From Sphingobacteriales bacterium 50-39 (GTDB taxonomy: Bacteria > Bacteroidota > Bacteroidia > Chitinophagales > Chitinophagaceae), in NCBI GenBank assembly GCA_001898505.1, contig MKTZ01000011.1, positions 477,285-541,284 of the forward strand: a stretch of 64,000 bases of DNA, in the 5' to 3' direction. The notes under the pieces are model-generated. The model saw nothing but the letters and a program-made list of their open reading frames with translations, searched no databases and had not been told where the DNA came from. The number at the start of each line of letters is the position of its first letter. Position 1 is the first letter of the stretch. Positions 1-7,609 of the stretch are shown here, one piece after another. The position numbers were made by a program, and so were the translations under genes.

Positions 1-694
1 CTTCCAGCCAGCTTTTTATGGTGAAGATCATTTCTGCCGGTCCGCAGAGAAATATTTCATCCGTCCCATTGAGATCGATGAGCTTCCCGCACAGCTCTCC
101 GCATTTGGCGGCGTCGATCCTGCCCTGGTGGAGTCCGATATCCACTTTTTCGCGGCTGAGGATATGATGTAACGCGAAGCGGTGCATATAGCGGTTTTTC
201 AGGCCCTCCAGCTCTTCCCTGAATATGATGGAAGGTCGGTGCCTGTTGCCATATACGAGGGTAAAATGGCTTTCGGGTTCGGTGGCCAGCGTGGTCTTGA
301 TCAGGGAGAGGATGGGTGTAATACCGCTGCCTGCCGCAAAGGCGAGGTAATGTTTGGGCTTCGAGGGGTCCAGCTGTGTGTAGAACCTGCCGGTGGGTGG
401 GAGCACGTCCAGCTCATCGCCTACGTGCAGCTGGTCATTGGCGTAGGTGGAGAAAAGCCCTCGGGGTACTTTTTTTACGGCGATGCGAAGCTCCTTATCG
501 AAAGGGCTGCTGCAGATGGAATAGCTGCGGCGTATCTCCTCTCCTTCTATGCGGGTCCTTATGGTGATATTCTGTCCCTGTATGAAACGGAAGGTCTCGT
601 GCAGATGCTCCGGTACGGCGAAGGCTATGGAGACACAATCTTCTGTCTCCCGTCGAATGTCCGCTACCTGTAATTTGGCGAAATGACTGGCCAT
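1..694 (-). CDS. paaE: 1,2-phenylacetyl-CoA epoxidase reductase subunit PaaE (3' end outside window)
   Basis: The visible 231 residues start MASHFAKLQVADIRRET and form a ferredoxin-NADP reductase fold. The FAD-binding motif RRSYSICSSP and the NAD-binding motif GSGITPILS are both present. PaaE proteins have this order followed by a C-terminal plant-type 2Fe-2S domain, which would lie beyond the left edge. In the family the subunit passes electrons from NADPH to the PaaA di-iron oxygenase in phenylacetate degradation. The gene begins 8 bases after the stop of the co-oriented TetR gene, so the two are probably co-transcribed, as paa regulators often are. A related ferredoxin reductase such as an Hmp-like or KshB-like protein is the alternative. 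Confidence 0.82.
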   Translation of the reverse strand, partial: MASHFAKLQVADIRRETEDCVSIAFAVPEHLHETFRFIQGQNITIRTRIEGEEIRRSYSICSSPFDKELRIAVKKVPRGLFSTYANDQLHVGDELDVLPPTGRFYTQLDPSKPKHYLAFAAGSGITPILSLIKTTLATEPESHFTLVYGNRHRPSIIFREELEGLKNRYMHRFALHHILSREKVDIGLHQGRIDAAKCGELCGKLIDLNGTDEIFLCGPAEMIFTIKSWLE

Positions 695-702
695 GTTGGA
701 TG

Positions 703-1293
703 CTATTTCTTTAGTCCTTCGATGAGGTATTTTACCATGTTGGATTCCAGCGCTTCGGCGCCGGTGGTTTTACGGCTGCGTTGCCAGGAGTCTATGCCAC
801 TGACTGCGGAGAGTATGATCAGCACGGCCACGTAGGGGTCGATATGTTTCATTTCGCCTTTGGCGATACCTTCTTCTATGATATCTCCCAATCTTTTGCG
901 ATAGTTGCGCCGCTGGTTGAGAAAGTTGGAGAGATAGGGTTCGGGCAGATGACGCCATTCATGGTCGGCGATATAAATGTACTCGTATTGGTCGAGCATC
1001 ATGCGTATATGCAGCCGGATGATGGATTCCATCTTTTTTAGGGTGGACTGGTTGCTGACCTCCACTTGCTCGAGGTTGGTCATAAATTCGTTGGCGACCT
1101 TGAAACAGATGGTCTGGAGTATCTCCGCCTTGGACTGGATATGGTTGTACAGGCTGGCTGCTTCTACTCCTACGTGTTCGGCCAGATCGCGCATAGAGGC
1201 AGCTCCGAACCCTTTTTCACGGAAGAGCTTGGATGCCTTTTCAATGATGACTTCCTTCTTAGTGCTGTTCTTTTTACTTTGGATCTTTGCCAT
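703..1293 (-). CDS. TetR/AcrR family transcriptional regulator, PaaR-like
   Basis: This 196-residue protein has an N-terminal TetR helix-turn-helix: the KASKLFREKGFGAASMRDLA segment followed by HVGVEAASLYNHI. A ligand-binding helical domain fills the rest. I chose the ATG at 1293 (MAKIQSKKN) because an upstream in-frame ATG at 1326 would run through a palindromic operator. TetR proteins are usually repressors that dissociate on binding a ligand. Position directly upstream of paaE suggests control of phenylacetate degradation, with phenylacetyl-CoA as a plausible effector. The effector is inference; the fold assignment is secure. Confidence 0.85.
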   Translation of the reverse strand: MAKIQSKKNSTKKEVIIEKASKLFREKGFGAASMRDLAEHVGVEAASLYNHIQSKAEILQTICFKVANEFMTNLEQVEVSNQSTLKKMESIIRLHIRMMLDQYEYIYIADHEWRHLPEPYLSNFLNQRRNYRKRLGDIIEEGIAKGEMKHIDPYVAVLIILSAVSGIDSWQRSRKTTGAEALESNMVKYLIEGLKK

Positions 1294-1319
1294 AGACGGT
1301 TGTAAAGGTATAAAAAACG

Positions 1320-1333
1320 CTAACAAGTGTTAG
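1320..1333. promoter_or_regulatory. Palindromic TetR/PaaR-type operator
   Basis: CTAACAAGTGTTAG is a perfect 6-2-6 inverted repeat 27 bp upstream of the chosen TetR start. From memory it has the layout of the PaaR operator described in Thermus (CNAACGNNCGTTNG), differing only by a symmetrical G-to-A/C-to-T change. It probably mediates autoregulation of the TetR-paaE unit and may also affect the divergent sugar kinase gene. Confidence 0.6.
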
Positions 1334-1356
1334 TCAATTTTGTAGGGAAATTATTG

Positions 1357-1364
1357 TAGGTTTG
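1357..1364 (+). promoter_or_regulatory. Bacteroidota -7 promoter element of pfkB-family gene
   Basis: TAGGTTTG matches the Bacteroidota consensus TAnnTTTG and lies 50 bp upstream of the kinase start. A TTTG at 1339-1342 could be the -33 box, although the 14-bp spacer is shorter than usual. Confidence 0.45.
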
Positions 1365-1414
1365 CACCGCATAAAAATGGGCCAGAGCCCGGCCTGTCAC
1401 ATAAAATCAAGCAA

Positions 1415-2338
1415 ATGTCTTTAATCGTTGTAGGTTCCATGGCGTACGATGCAATTGAAACGCCTTTCGGAAAAACAGACTGGATCGTAGGTGGGGCGGC
1501 TACTTATGCTGCCTATGCCGCCAGCAATTTCATCAAGCCCATCAACCAGGTATCTATTGTAGGGTATGATTTTGCAAAAGAGGAAATGGACGAATTAAAG
1601 AAGAGAGGGGTAAACCTGGAAGGGGTAGAGGTGGTCAAGGACAAGAAGTCGTTCTTCTGGAGCGGCCGGTATCACCTGGATATGAATAGCCGGGACACGC
1701 TCGTTACGGACCTCAATGTGCTGGCTGATTTCAATCCTATCATTCCGGAAAGCTACCAGGGTAGCGAGTTCCTGATGCTGGGCAATGTATTGCCGAGCCT
1801 GCAGATCAGTGTGGTAGAGCAATTGAAGACCCGCCCCAAGTTGATCGCGATGGATACCATGAACTTCTGGATGGATAATGCCCTGGATGATCTGAAAAGG
1901 CTGTTGACGATGGTGGATGTGCTCCTGGTAAATGACAGCGAAGCCCGTCAGCTCAGCGGTCAGTTCTCGCTGGTCAAGGCGGCAAAAGAGATACAGAAGA
2001 TGGGCCCTAAATACCTTGTGATCAAAAAAGGCGAACATGGAGCCCTGCTCTTTCATAAGGACCAGGTGTTCTTTGCGCCGGCGTTGCCTTTGGAAGAAGT
2101 TTTCGATCCCACGGGTGCGGGGGATACCTTCGCGGGCGGCTTTATCGGTCATATCGCACAGACGCGGGATGTGTCTTTTGAGAATATGAAGACGGCGATC
2201 ATCGTAGGCTCTGCCATGGCGTCGTTCTGCGTAGAGAAGTTCGGACCTACCCGTCTGAAAGAGATCACCAAAGCTGATATCGATGGCAGGATACGGCAGT
2301 TTGTCGATCTGGTGAATTTTGATATCGAGCTGGTATAG
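1415..2338 (+). CDS. PfkB-family carbohydrate/nucleoside kinase
   Basis: This is a 307-residue ribokinase-fold kinase. The C-terminal PfkB signature DPTGAGDTFAGGF, with the catalytic Asp and anion-hole glycines, is intact near residue 235. The N-terminal glycine-rich GGAATYAAYAAS segment forms the sugar-binding part. Family members phosphorylate sugars such as ribose, fructose or adenosine using ATP. The substrate cannot be read from sequence. It is divergent from the TetR-paaE pair and has no obvious partner downstream. Confidence 0.9.
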   Translation: MSLIVVGSMAYDAIETPFGKTDWIVGGAATYAAYAASNFIKPINQVSIVGYDFAKEEMDELKKRGVNLEGVEVVKDKKSFFWSGRYHLDMNSRDTLVTDLNVLADFNPIIPESYQGSEFLMLGNVLPSLQISVVEQLKTRPKLIAMDTMNFWMDNALDDLKRLLTMVDVLLVNDSEARQLSGQFSLVKAAKEIQKMGPKYLVIKKGEHGALLFHKDQVFFAPALPLEEVFDPTGAGDTFAGGFIGHIAQTRDVSFENMKTAIIVGSAMASFCVEKFGPTRLKEITKADIDGRIRQFVDLVNFDIELV

Positions 2339-2396
2339 GACCCGGCGATCCACTATCGGCGGTGGCCGCGTCGGCGATTGGGGCACTACGGCTAAA

Positions 2397-2404
2397 TAAA
2401 TTTG
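2397..2404 (+). promoter_or_regulatory. Candidate -7 element upstream of the asd leader
   Basis: TAAATTTG is a perfect TAnnTTTG, with ATTG at 2377-2380 as a possible -33 box. Transcripts from here would start near 2410, before the leader peptide. Confidence 0.5.
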
Positions 2405-2424
2405 GATATTCTTACTTTCATGCC

Positions 2425-2432
2425 TAATTTTG
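2425..2432 (+). promoter_or_regulatory. Second candidate -7 element upstream of the asd leader
   Basis: TAATTTTG also fits TAnnTTTG, and TTTG at 2401-2404 sits 20 bp upstream as a well-spaced -33 box. If used, the transcript would begin almost at the leader-peptide ATG at 2441, giving a nearly leaderless start. Which of the two elements is active cannot be decided by eye. Confidence 0.45.
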
Positions 2433-2440
2433 GCGGCGTT

Positions 2441-2509
2441 ATGAAAATGATAATGAAACATACAAAGAAGCAGACCAAGAAGATGTTCCCGCGGCGGGAA
2501 GGGGTTTGA
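2441..2509 (+). CDS. Aspartate-family amino-acid leader peptide (asd attenuator)
   Basis: A 22-codon ORF starts MKMIMKHTKKQTKKM and ends at TGA 2507-2509. Of the first 15 residues, 13 are Met, Lys, Thr or Ile, exactly the end products made from aspartate semialdehyde, the product of the downstream enzyme. An in-frame ATG at 2420 could add seven residues. The ORF is followed by mutually exclusive hairpins and a terminator before asd. This is the architecture of a trp/his/thr-type leader peptide, in which ribosome stalling at control codons senses charged tRNA. Function is inferred from composition, position and RNA folding. Confidence 0.7.
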   Translation: MKMIMKHTKKQTKKMFPRREGV

Positions 2510-2566
2510 TTGTTTTGTATGACAAGATAACGAGAGCCTTCCCGGATTGGGGAGGCTCTTTTTTTT
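2486..2566 (+). promoter_or_regulatory. Ribosome-mediated transcription attenuator of asd
   Basis: Four segments can be seen. Segment 1 (2486-2492, TTCCCGC) pairs with segment 2 (2494-2500, GCGGGAA). Segment 2 (CGGGAAGG, 2495-2502) can instead pair perfectly with segment 3 (CCTTCCCG, 2537-2544). Segment 3 is also the 5' arm of the terminator stem 2533-2543/2549-2559. A ribosome stalled at Lys/Thr/Met codons 9-15 would cover segment 1 and favour antitermination. One reaching the stop codon at 2507 would cover segment 2 and allow termination. The geometry follows classical amino-acid attenuators. Confidence 0.68.
2533..2566 (+). terminator. Rho-independent terminator within the asd leader
   Basis: An 11-bp stem (AGAGCCTTCCC with GGGGAGGCTCT, one G-T pair), a GGATT loop and eight Ts at 2559-2566 form a textbook intrinsic terminator. 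It lies between the leader peptide and asd in the same direction, so it must be conditional. Confidence 0.85.
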
Positions 2567-2692
2567 GACCATGGCCCGGGGACAAACAGGCTTGTGGTTC
2601 GTTAAAAGGGACGCTAGATCTTTTAAACAATAAATAAAAAAACAATGCTTCCTGCCTCGTATGGCATATCGGAAGCCAAAAACGTAAAAAAA

Positions 2693-3682
2693 ATGAAAGT
2701 TGCAATCGTAGGCGCCACTGGTCTGGTGGGCACCAAAATGTTAGAGGTACTCGCGGAAAGGAATTTCCCTGTCACGGAATTGATCCCTGTAGCCTCGGAA
2801 AGGTCGGTTGGTAAGGAAGTTGAATTCAAGGGGAAGAAATACAAGGTCGTGAGCGCCACCGATGCGATTGCAGCAAAACCTGCCGTAGCCATCTTCTCTG
2901 CCGGTGGTGGTACATCCCTGGAATGGGCCCCGAAATTTGCAGCGGCGGGCATCACGGTCATCGACAACTCCTCTGCTTGGAGAATGGACCCGACCAAGAA
3001 GCTGGTAGTGCCCGAGCTGAATGCGGATGCCTTGACAAAAGAGGACAAGATCATTGCCAACCCCAATTGCTCTACCATCCAGATGGTGGTGGCGCTGAAC
3101 CCGCTGCATAAGAAGTACAAGGTAAAAAGGATTGTAGTATCGACTTACCAGAGTGTCACGGGTACGGGTGTGAAGGCTGTGACGCAGTTGATGAATGAAA
3201 GGAAAGGTGTACAGGGCGAGATGGCGTATAAATACCCCATTGACCTGAATGTCATTCCCCAGATAGATGTATTCCTCGATAATGGATATACGAAGGAAGA
3301 GATGAAGATGGTTAACGAGACCAGGAAGATCATGCGCGATGACTCCATCCGGGTGACGGCGACGACTGTTCGCATCCCTGTGGTGGGTGGTCATAGCGAG
3401 GCGGTGAATGTGGAGTTTGAAAATGACTTTGACCTGGCGGAGGTCAAGCAGCTGTTGTCCAGGGCGCCGGGTGTGGTGGTAGTGGATGATCCTTCGACAC
3501 AGCAATATCCGATGCCTAAGGACGCGCATGATAAGGACGATGTTTTTGTGGGCAGGCTGAGAAGGGACGAGACACAGCCGAATACGCTGAATATGTGGGT
3601 GGTGAGCGATAACCTGCGCAAGGGGGCAGCTACGAATGCGGTGCAGATAGCGGAGTATTTGCTGGGACAAAAATTGATTTAG
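2693..3682 (+). CDS. asd: Aspartate-semialdehyde dehydrogenase
   Basis: This 329-residue enzyme reduces aspartyl phosphate to aspartate semialdehyde with NADPH, the branch point to Lys, Met, Thr and Ile. Visible are the N-terminal Rossmann motif GATGLVGTKM, the active-site Cys in NPNCSTIQM and the catalytic His region RIPVVGGHSEAVNVEF. An upstream in-frame ATG at 2645 would add 16 residues; I prefer 2693 (MKVAIVGATG) because it matches the usual family start. Expression is probably set by the attenuator directly upstream. An intrinsic terminator follows the stop immediately. Confidence 0.95.
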   Translation: MKVAIVGATGLVGTKMLEVLAERNFPVTELIPVASERSVGKEVEFKGKKYKVVSATDAIAAKPAVAIFSAGGGTSLEWAPKFAAAGITVIDNSSAWRMDPTKKLVVPELNADALTKEDKIIANPNCSTIQMVVALNPLHKKYKVKRIVVSTYQSVTGTGVKAVTQLMNERKGVQGEMAYKYPIDLNVIPQIDVFLDNGYTKEEMKMVNETRKIMRDDSIRVTATTVRIPVVGGHSEAVNVEFENDFDLAEVKQLLSRAPGVVVVDDPSTQQYPMPKDAHDKDDVFVGRLRRDETQPNTLNMWVVSDNLRKGAATNAVQIAEYLLGQKLI

Positions 3683-3708
3683 AAAAAGGGGCGTGAGCCC
3701 CTTTTTTT
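3683..3708. terminator. Intrinsic terminator after asd
   Basis: A 10-bp stem AAAAAGGGGC/GCCCCTTTTT with a GTGA loop and a run of seven Ts begins one base after the asd stop. The A-run on the other side makes it potentially bidirectional. Confidence 0.85.
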
Positions 3709-3738
3709 ATATATTTACCCCTAACCAACTGATCTCTT

Positions 3739-5739
3739 ATGAAATATCTCTCCCGGGGGGCGTTCCTGCTCTATTTATCGATGAACAGCATTTCCTCTGC
3801 CTTTTCACAGGAAGTGGTTCCCCTGACTTTCGGGAAAGTGGCGGCGAAGGACTTTACGCTTTCTGCTACCAATCTGATAGACAGCAACACCAATGCTGTT
3901 GTCATTGCCGATGTGGGAGGTATAAACTTCATCGGGAACAAGGATAATAATTGGGTCTCCTATGTCTTTAAGCAAAACATGCGGATAAAGATCTTAAAGA
4001 GGCAGGCGCTTGATCTTGCGACTGTCCAGGTCTTGTTACGCGGCAATGGAAAATATGCTGATAGAATAGATAGTCTGCAGGCATCGACCTATAACCTGGA
4101 GAATGGCCAGGTGGTGGAAACCAAATTGAATTTACAGGACGTATACCGGGATACGCTTAACAGGGGCACAGTAGCGGTAAAATTTAGCCTGCCGGCGGTG
4201 AAAGAAGGCAGCATCATCGAATATACCTATAAAACTATCACCCATCGTTTCCGGCATCTACCTTACTGGAATTTTCAGCATTATTACTATCCTTGCTTAT
4301 ATAACAAATATGAGGTAGCCATCCCCAACATGCTCGGATATCTAACGTTGCTTCACGGGAGGGATTCTTTTGCGGTAAACAAACTGGAAAAAACCAAGGA
4401 GAGATATGTCATGTCCACGGTTGATGTGAAGGCGGAGGTAACAAAGCACACCTGGGTAATGAAAAATATACCACCCTTCAAAACGGAGCCGTTCCTGAAA
4501 CATCCATATAATTATATGGACGCCATCGAATTTTATTTACTTCAGACCTATAATGGGGACGAGGTTTCAGGGAATACCAACTGGACCGCCATCAACAAGG
4601 AATTGTTGGAGGATGAGGATTTTGGCCAGCCCATTTCGCTGGATGGCTCCACTTCACTTGTCAATACGGTGGAAAGGGTAACTACCCCTCATGCCGGATA
4701 TATGCAATCCGCAAGAGAGATATACGCATATATCAGGGATAATTTCACCTGTGTACCGAGTGATTATACCTATATCACCGATGCTCTTTACAATATAAAC
4801 AAAAAAAAGAAGGGCACTGCGACGGACCTGAACATGCTGCTTGTCGCGATGCTCCGGCAAAAATCCATCAATGCCAGTCCGGTGCTTCTGAGCACCACGG
4901 AATATGGGACCAATCCGGCAGATTACCCGGTGCTGGAGAAAATGAATTATGTCATCTGCATGATGAAAATGGGCGGTGAAACCATTTACCTGGATGCGTC
5001 ACGCCCAATGCTCGGTTTTGGCAAACTGCCACTGGACTGCTATAATGGTCATGGCAGAGTTATCAGTGATCACGACAGCGCCTCGGTCTTTTTCAATCCG
5101 AATGATATCAAGGAGCAGGAAGCTGCCACCGTCTTTATTGTCAACGATGATAAGGAAAAAGGGAAAATGAGCGGGACGGTGGAGATCGTGCCGGGTTATC
5201 TTGGATCCTACAATGTAAGAACAGCGGTAAAGAGAAATGGTGAAAAAAATTTTTTCAAGGATATGCTGGATGGATACGGCCCGGATGTGAAGATAGAAAA
5301 CAAGGGTATTGACTCATTAGGGAAGCTGGAGGAGCCCGTAAAGATCCACTATGATCTTAGTTTTAAGATGGATCAGGATATCGCTTATTTTACGCCGATT
5401 GTTTCCTCTCCTTTCAGGGAGAATCCCTTAAAATCGGCCAGCCGGAGCTATCCGGTGGAAATGAACTATCCGCTGGATGAATTTTATGTTTTTTCAATGG
5501 AAATTCCGGAGGGGTATATAGTCGATGAGCTTCCCAAGTCTGTAAAAGTATTCTATAACAGCAATGAGGGCTTTTTTGAATATTTGATTCAGAAGGAGGA
5601 GTCCAATCTGCAGTTGCGTGTCCATATAAAGTTGAACAAAGCAGACTTTTCCGCAGACGATTACAATTCGTTGCGGGACTTTTTTGCTTATGTGGTAAAA
5701 AAGCAGGGGGAACCCTTTGTGTTCAAAAAGAAGAAATGA
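3739..5739 (+). CDS. DUF3857 / transglutaminase-like exported protein
   Basis: This is a 666-residue protein with an N-terminal signal sequence (MKYLSRGAFLLYLSMNSISS, cleavage near AFSQ). An N-terminal DUF3857 beta region is followed around residues 310-420 by a transglutaminase-like fold. At the position where catalytic members have Gly-Asp-Cys, this protein reads KKGTATDLNMLLVAMLR, so the active-site Cys is missing. Many Bacteroidota paralogues share this loss, so a non-enzymatic role at the cell envelope is likely. It stands alone between two near-identical intrinsic terminators. Its specific function is unknown. Confidence 0.82.
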   Translation: MKYLSRGAFLLYLSMNSISSAFSQEVVPLTFGKVAAKDFTLSATNLIDSNTNAVVIADVGGINFIGNKDNNWVSYVFKQNMRIKILKRQALDLATVQVLLRGNGKYADRIDSLQASTYNLENGQVVETKLNLQDVYRDTLNRGTVAVKFSLPAVKEGSIIEYTYKTITHRFRHLPYWNFQHYYYPCLYNKYEVAIPNMLGYLTLLHGRDSFAVNKLEKTKERYVMSTVDVKAEVTKHTWVMKNIPPFKTEPFLKHPYNYMDAIEFYLLQTYNGDEVSGNTNWTAINKELLEDEDFGQPISLDGSTSLVNTVERVTTPHAGYMQSAREIYAYIRDNFTCVPSDYTYITDALYNINKKKKGTATDLNMLLVAMLRQKSINASPVLLSTTEYGTNPADYPVLEKMNYVICMMKMGGETIYLDASRPMLGFGKLPLDCYNGHGRVISDHDSASVFFNPNDIKEQEAATVFIVNDDKEKGKMSGTVEIVPGYLGSYNVRTAVKRNGEKNFFKDMLDGYGPDVKIENKGIDSLGKLEEPVKIHYDLSFKMDQDIAYFTPIVSSPFRENPLKSASRSYPVEMNYPLDEFYVFSMEIPEGYIVDELPKSVKVFYNSNEGFFEYLIQKEESNLQLRVHIKLNKADFSADDYNSLRDFFAYVVKKQGEPFVFKKKK

Positions 5740-5750
5740 CTGAGCGGGAG

Positions 5751-5766
5751 GGTGGAACAAGAATTG
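5751..5766 (+). repeat. Duplication footprint, copy 1
   Basis: GGTGGAACAAGAATTG upstream of the first esterase recurs exactly at 6724-6739 before the second. It marks the duplicated segment as including the upstream region. Confidence 0.6.
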
Positions 5767-5772
5767 ATGCAG

Positions 5773-5799
5773 AAAAAGGGGGTGTGAGTCCCTTTTTTT
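5773..5799. terminator. Intrinsic terminator after the DUF3857 gene
   Basis: AAAAAGGG and CCCTTTTT form an 8-bp stem around a nine-base loop, followed by Ts. It closely resembles the terminator after asd. Confidence 0.7.
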
Positions 5800-5838
5800 A
5801 ACCAACATTGTTAACCAGCTCGTTTTCAATCGATTGAT

Positions 5839-6708
5839 ATGCGAGGCCTCTTTGTTATTACTGCTTTTGTTATTTGCCTACTGGCATGTAAGAAAGATCC
5901 GGTCCGGCCCGCCCCAAAACCGGGAGATTCCACCACAAAACCAATCGACTCTATCAAAAAGCCGGTCGATACTGAATTTGTAGAAACGGCGGCGCCGCTG
6001 CTTTTGCCGGTAAACGACTCCATCAATTCGGACATCGGCGGGTATTATGTCGCCCTCCCCACTCATTATCTAACGTCAGGAAAAAAATACCCATTGTTAT
6101 TCTTTAGTTCCGGGGCAGGCGTATATGGAAATGGCAGTAGTGATCTTCCCAAAATGCTAAAAGAGGCCCTTCCGCTGTTGTTGAAAGAAAATCTTTTCCC
6201 GCCCGACTTTTTGGTAAACGGCAAGCATTTTTCTTTCATCGTCATGTGCCCTCAATTCAAGAGCTATCCGGAAAATCCCCATATTGTGATGGACGCTGTT
6301 GCATTGGCCATGACAAAATACCCTGTAGATCGAAGCCGTGTATATCTCACAGGGATCAGCAACGGATCAGTCGCCAATGGCTATTTAGCTGCGGCTAATC
6401 CTTCACTGTTTGCAGCTTTCGTTCCTATTGCGGGCATCGATGTCGATACTATGGGGTGCCAAAGCATGGTAAATGCGAACCTGCCCATCTGGGCGTTCCA
6501 CAATAACGATGATCAGCGCATAAGCACCAGTTACACCACCAATTTTATCGCATTGTACAATTCCATGCATCCTGCTATTCCTGCACGGCTGACGTTATTT
6601 CCTCCTTACGGGTGGTACAATCATGATGCCTGGACAAAGGCAATGAATCCTACTTATAAAGAAAACGGGATGAATATGTACGAGTGGATGTTGCAGTATA
6701 CGAGATGA
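5839..6708 (+). CDS. Lipoprotein alpha/beta-hydrolase (esterase/peptidase-like), copy 1
   Basis: A 289-residue predicted lipoprotein has the lipobox LLAC at residues 14-17, then a Pro/Lys/Thr-rich linker. The nucleophile elbow GISNGS (GxSxG) and a late NHDAWTKAMNP segment with the likely catalytic His mark an alpha/beta-hydrolase related to PHB depolymerase or feruloyl esterase-type enzymes (COG4099-like). The product probably acts at the outer membrane or in the periplasm on an ester or peptide bond; substrate unknown. A tandem paralogue follows 45 bp downstream. Confidence 0.72.
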   Translation: MRGLFVITAFVICLLACKKDPVRPAPKPGDSTTKPIDSIKKPVDTEFVETAAPLLLPVNDSINSDIGGYYVALPTHYLTSGKKYPLLFFSSGAGVYGNGSSDLPKMLKEALPLLLKENLFPPDFLVNGKHFSFIVMCPQFKSYPENPHIVMDAVALAMTKYPVDRSRVYLTGISNGSVANGYLAAANPSLFAAFVPIAGIDVDTMGCQSMVNANLPIWAFHNNDDQRISTSYTTNFIALYNSMHPAIPARLTLFPPYGWYNHDAWTKAMNPTYKENGMNMYEWMLQYTR

Positions 6709-6723
6709 GATTGCGGAGCATCA

Positions 6724-6739
6724 GGTGGAACAAGAATTG
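6724..6739 (+). repeat. Duplication footprint, copy 2
   Basis: This is an exact copy of the 16-mer at 5751-5766, here placed 14 bp before the second esterase start. The intrinsic terminator present after the first copy of the repeat is absent here. Confidence 0.6.
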
Positions 6740-6753
6740 CTAAAGATATTGTT

Positions 6754-7605
6754 ATGCGGCGCTTGTTTATTTTATCCGCTTTTGTTACTAGCCTGTTGGC
6801 ATGCAAGAAAGAATCTTCGTTCGAACCTTCCTCAATATCGGCTAACACCATTGGCAGGGCCGTCACCCAAATTGTGGAAACGCAACCGAATTTGCTTTAT
6901 CCGGTGATCGACTCGACGATCAATTCTTATATTGGCGGGTACTATATCGCCGTCCCGGCCCACTATTGGGTGTCAGGACAAAGATATCCGTTTATTTTCT
7001 ATACCTGTGGGGATGGAGTATATGGAAATGGCACTACTGATCTTTACAAAGTTCTAAATGAGGGGCTCCCACTTCTGTTGAAGGAAAAGGTTTTTCCCCC
7101 CAACTTTTTGGTAAACGGCCAGAATTATTCCTTCGTCGTTGCGGCACCTCAGTTTAAGAGGTATCCAGACAACCCTAACGTGATACAGGCGGCCGTTGAC
7201 AGGGTAAAGAAGTTTTTTCGTATAGATACGACCAGAATGTATCTCACCGGGATCAGTCTCGGGTCGATCGCTAACGGCTATCTAGCTGCGGCGTATCCAA
7301 AAAAGTATGCGGCATTTGTCCCCATTGCAGGGATGGCGCTCAATTCGTACTACGTCCAATATATAGTTCGGGCTAATTTGCCCGTCTGGGCGTTCACCAA
7401 CATCGGTGATTGGGCAATACCCGCCAGTTACACGGTAAATTTTGTAAGGTCGTACAATTCCATGAACCCTACTATCCCCGCCAGGCTGACGTTACTTCCT
7501 AATTACGGATGGGATAATCATGATGCATGGACGAAGGCCATGAATCCTGCCTATACAGAAGACGGGAAGAATATATATCAATGGATGTTGCAGTATAAGA
7601 GATGA
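6754..7605 (+). CDS. Lipoprotein alpha/beta-hydrolase, copy 2
   Basis: This 283-residue paralogue of the preceding gene has the same lipobox (LLAC), nucleophile elbow GISLGS and a NHDAWTKAMNPAY His motif. The two proteins align along almost their whole length, and the base composition around both is alike, pointing to a tandem duplication. The shared 16-mer GGTGGAACAAGAATTG sits upstream of each copy. The N-terminal linkers after the lipobox differ most. Substrate unknown. Confidence 0.72.
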   Translation: MRRLFILSAFVTSLLACKKESSFEPSSISANTIGRAVTQIVETQPNLLYPVIDSTINSYIGGYYIAVPAHYWVSGQRYPFIFYTCGDGVYGNGTTDLYKVLNEGLPLLLKEKVFPPNFLVNGQNYSFVVAAPQFKRYPDNPNVIQAAVDRVKKFFRIDTTRMYLTGISLGSIANGYLAAAYPKKYAAFVPIAGMALNSYYVQYIVRANLPVWAFTNIGDWAIPASYTVNFVRSYNSMNPTIPARLTLLPNYGWDNHDAWTKAMNPAYTEDGKNIYQWMLQYKR

Positions 7606-7609
7606 GCAA

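Noticed and set aside
1595..2572. Long minus-strand frame over the PfkB gene and the asd leader
   Set aside because: It covers both a clear kinase gene and the attenuator on the other strand; the translation is Arg/His-rich shadow sequence.
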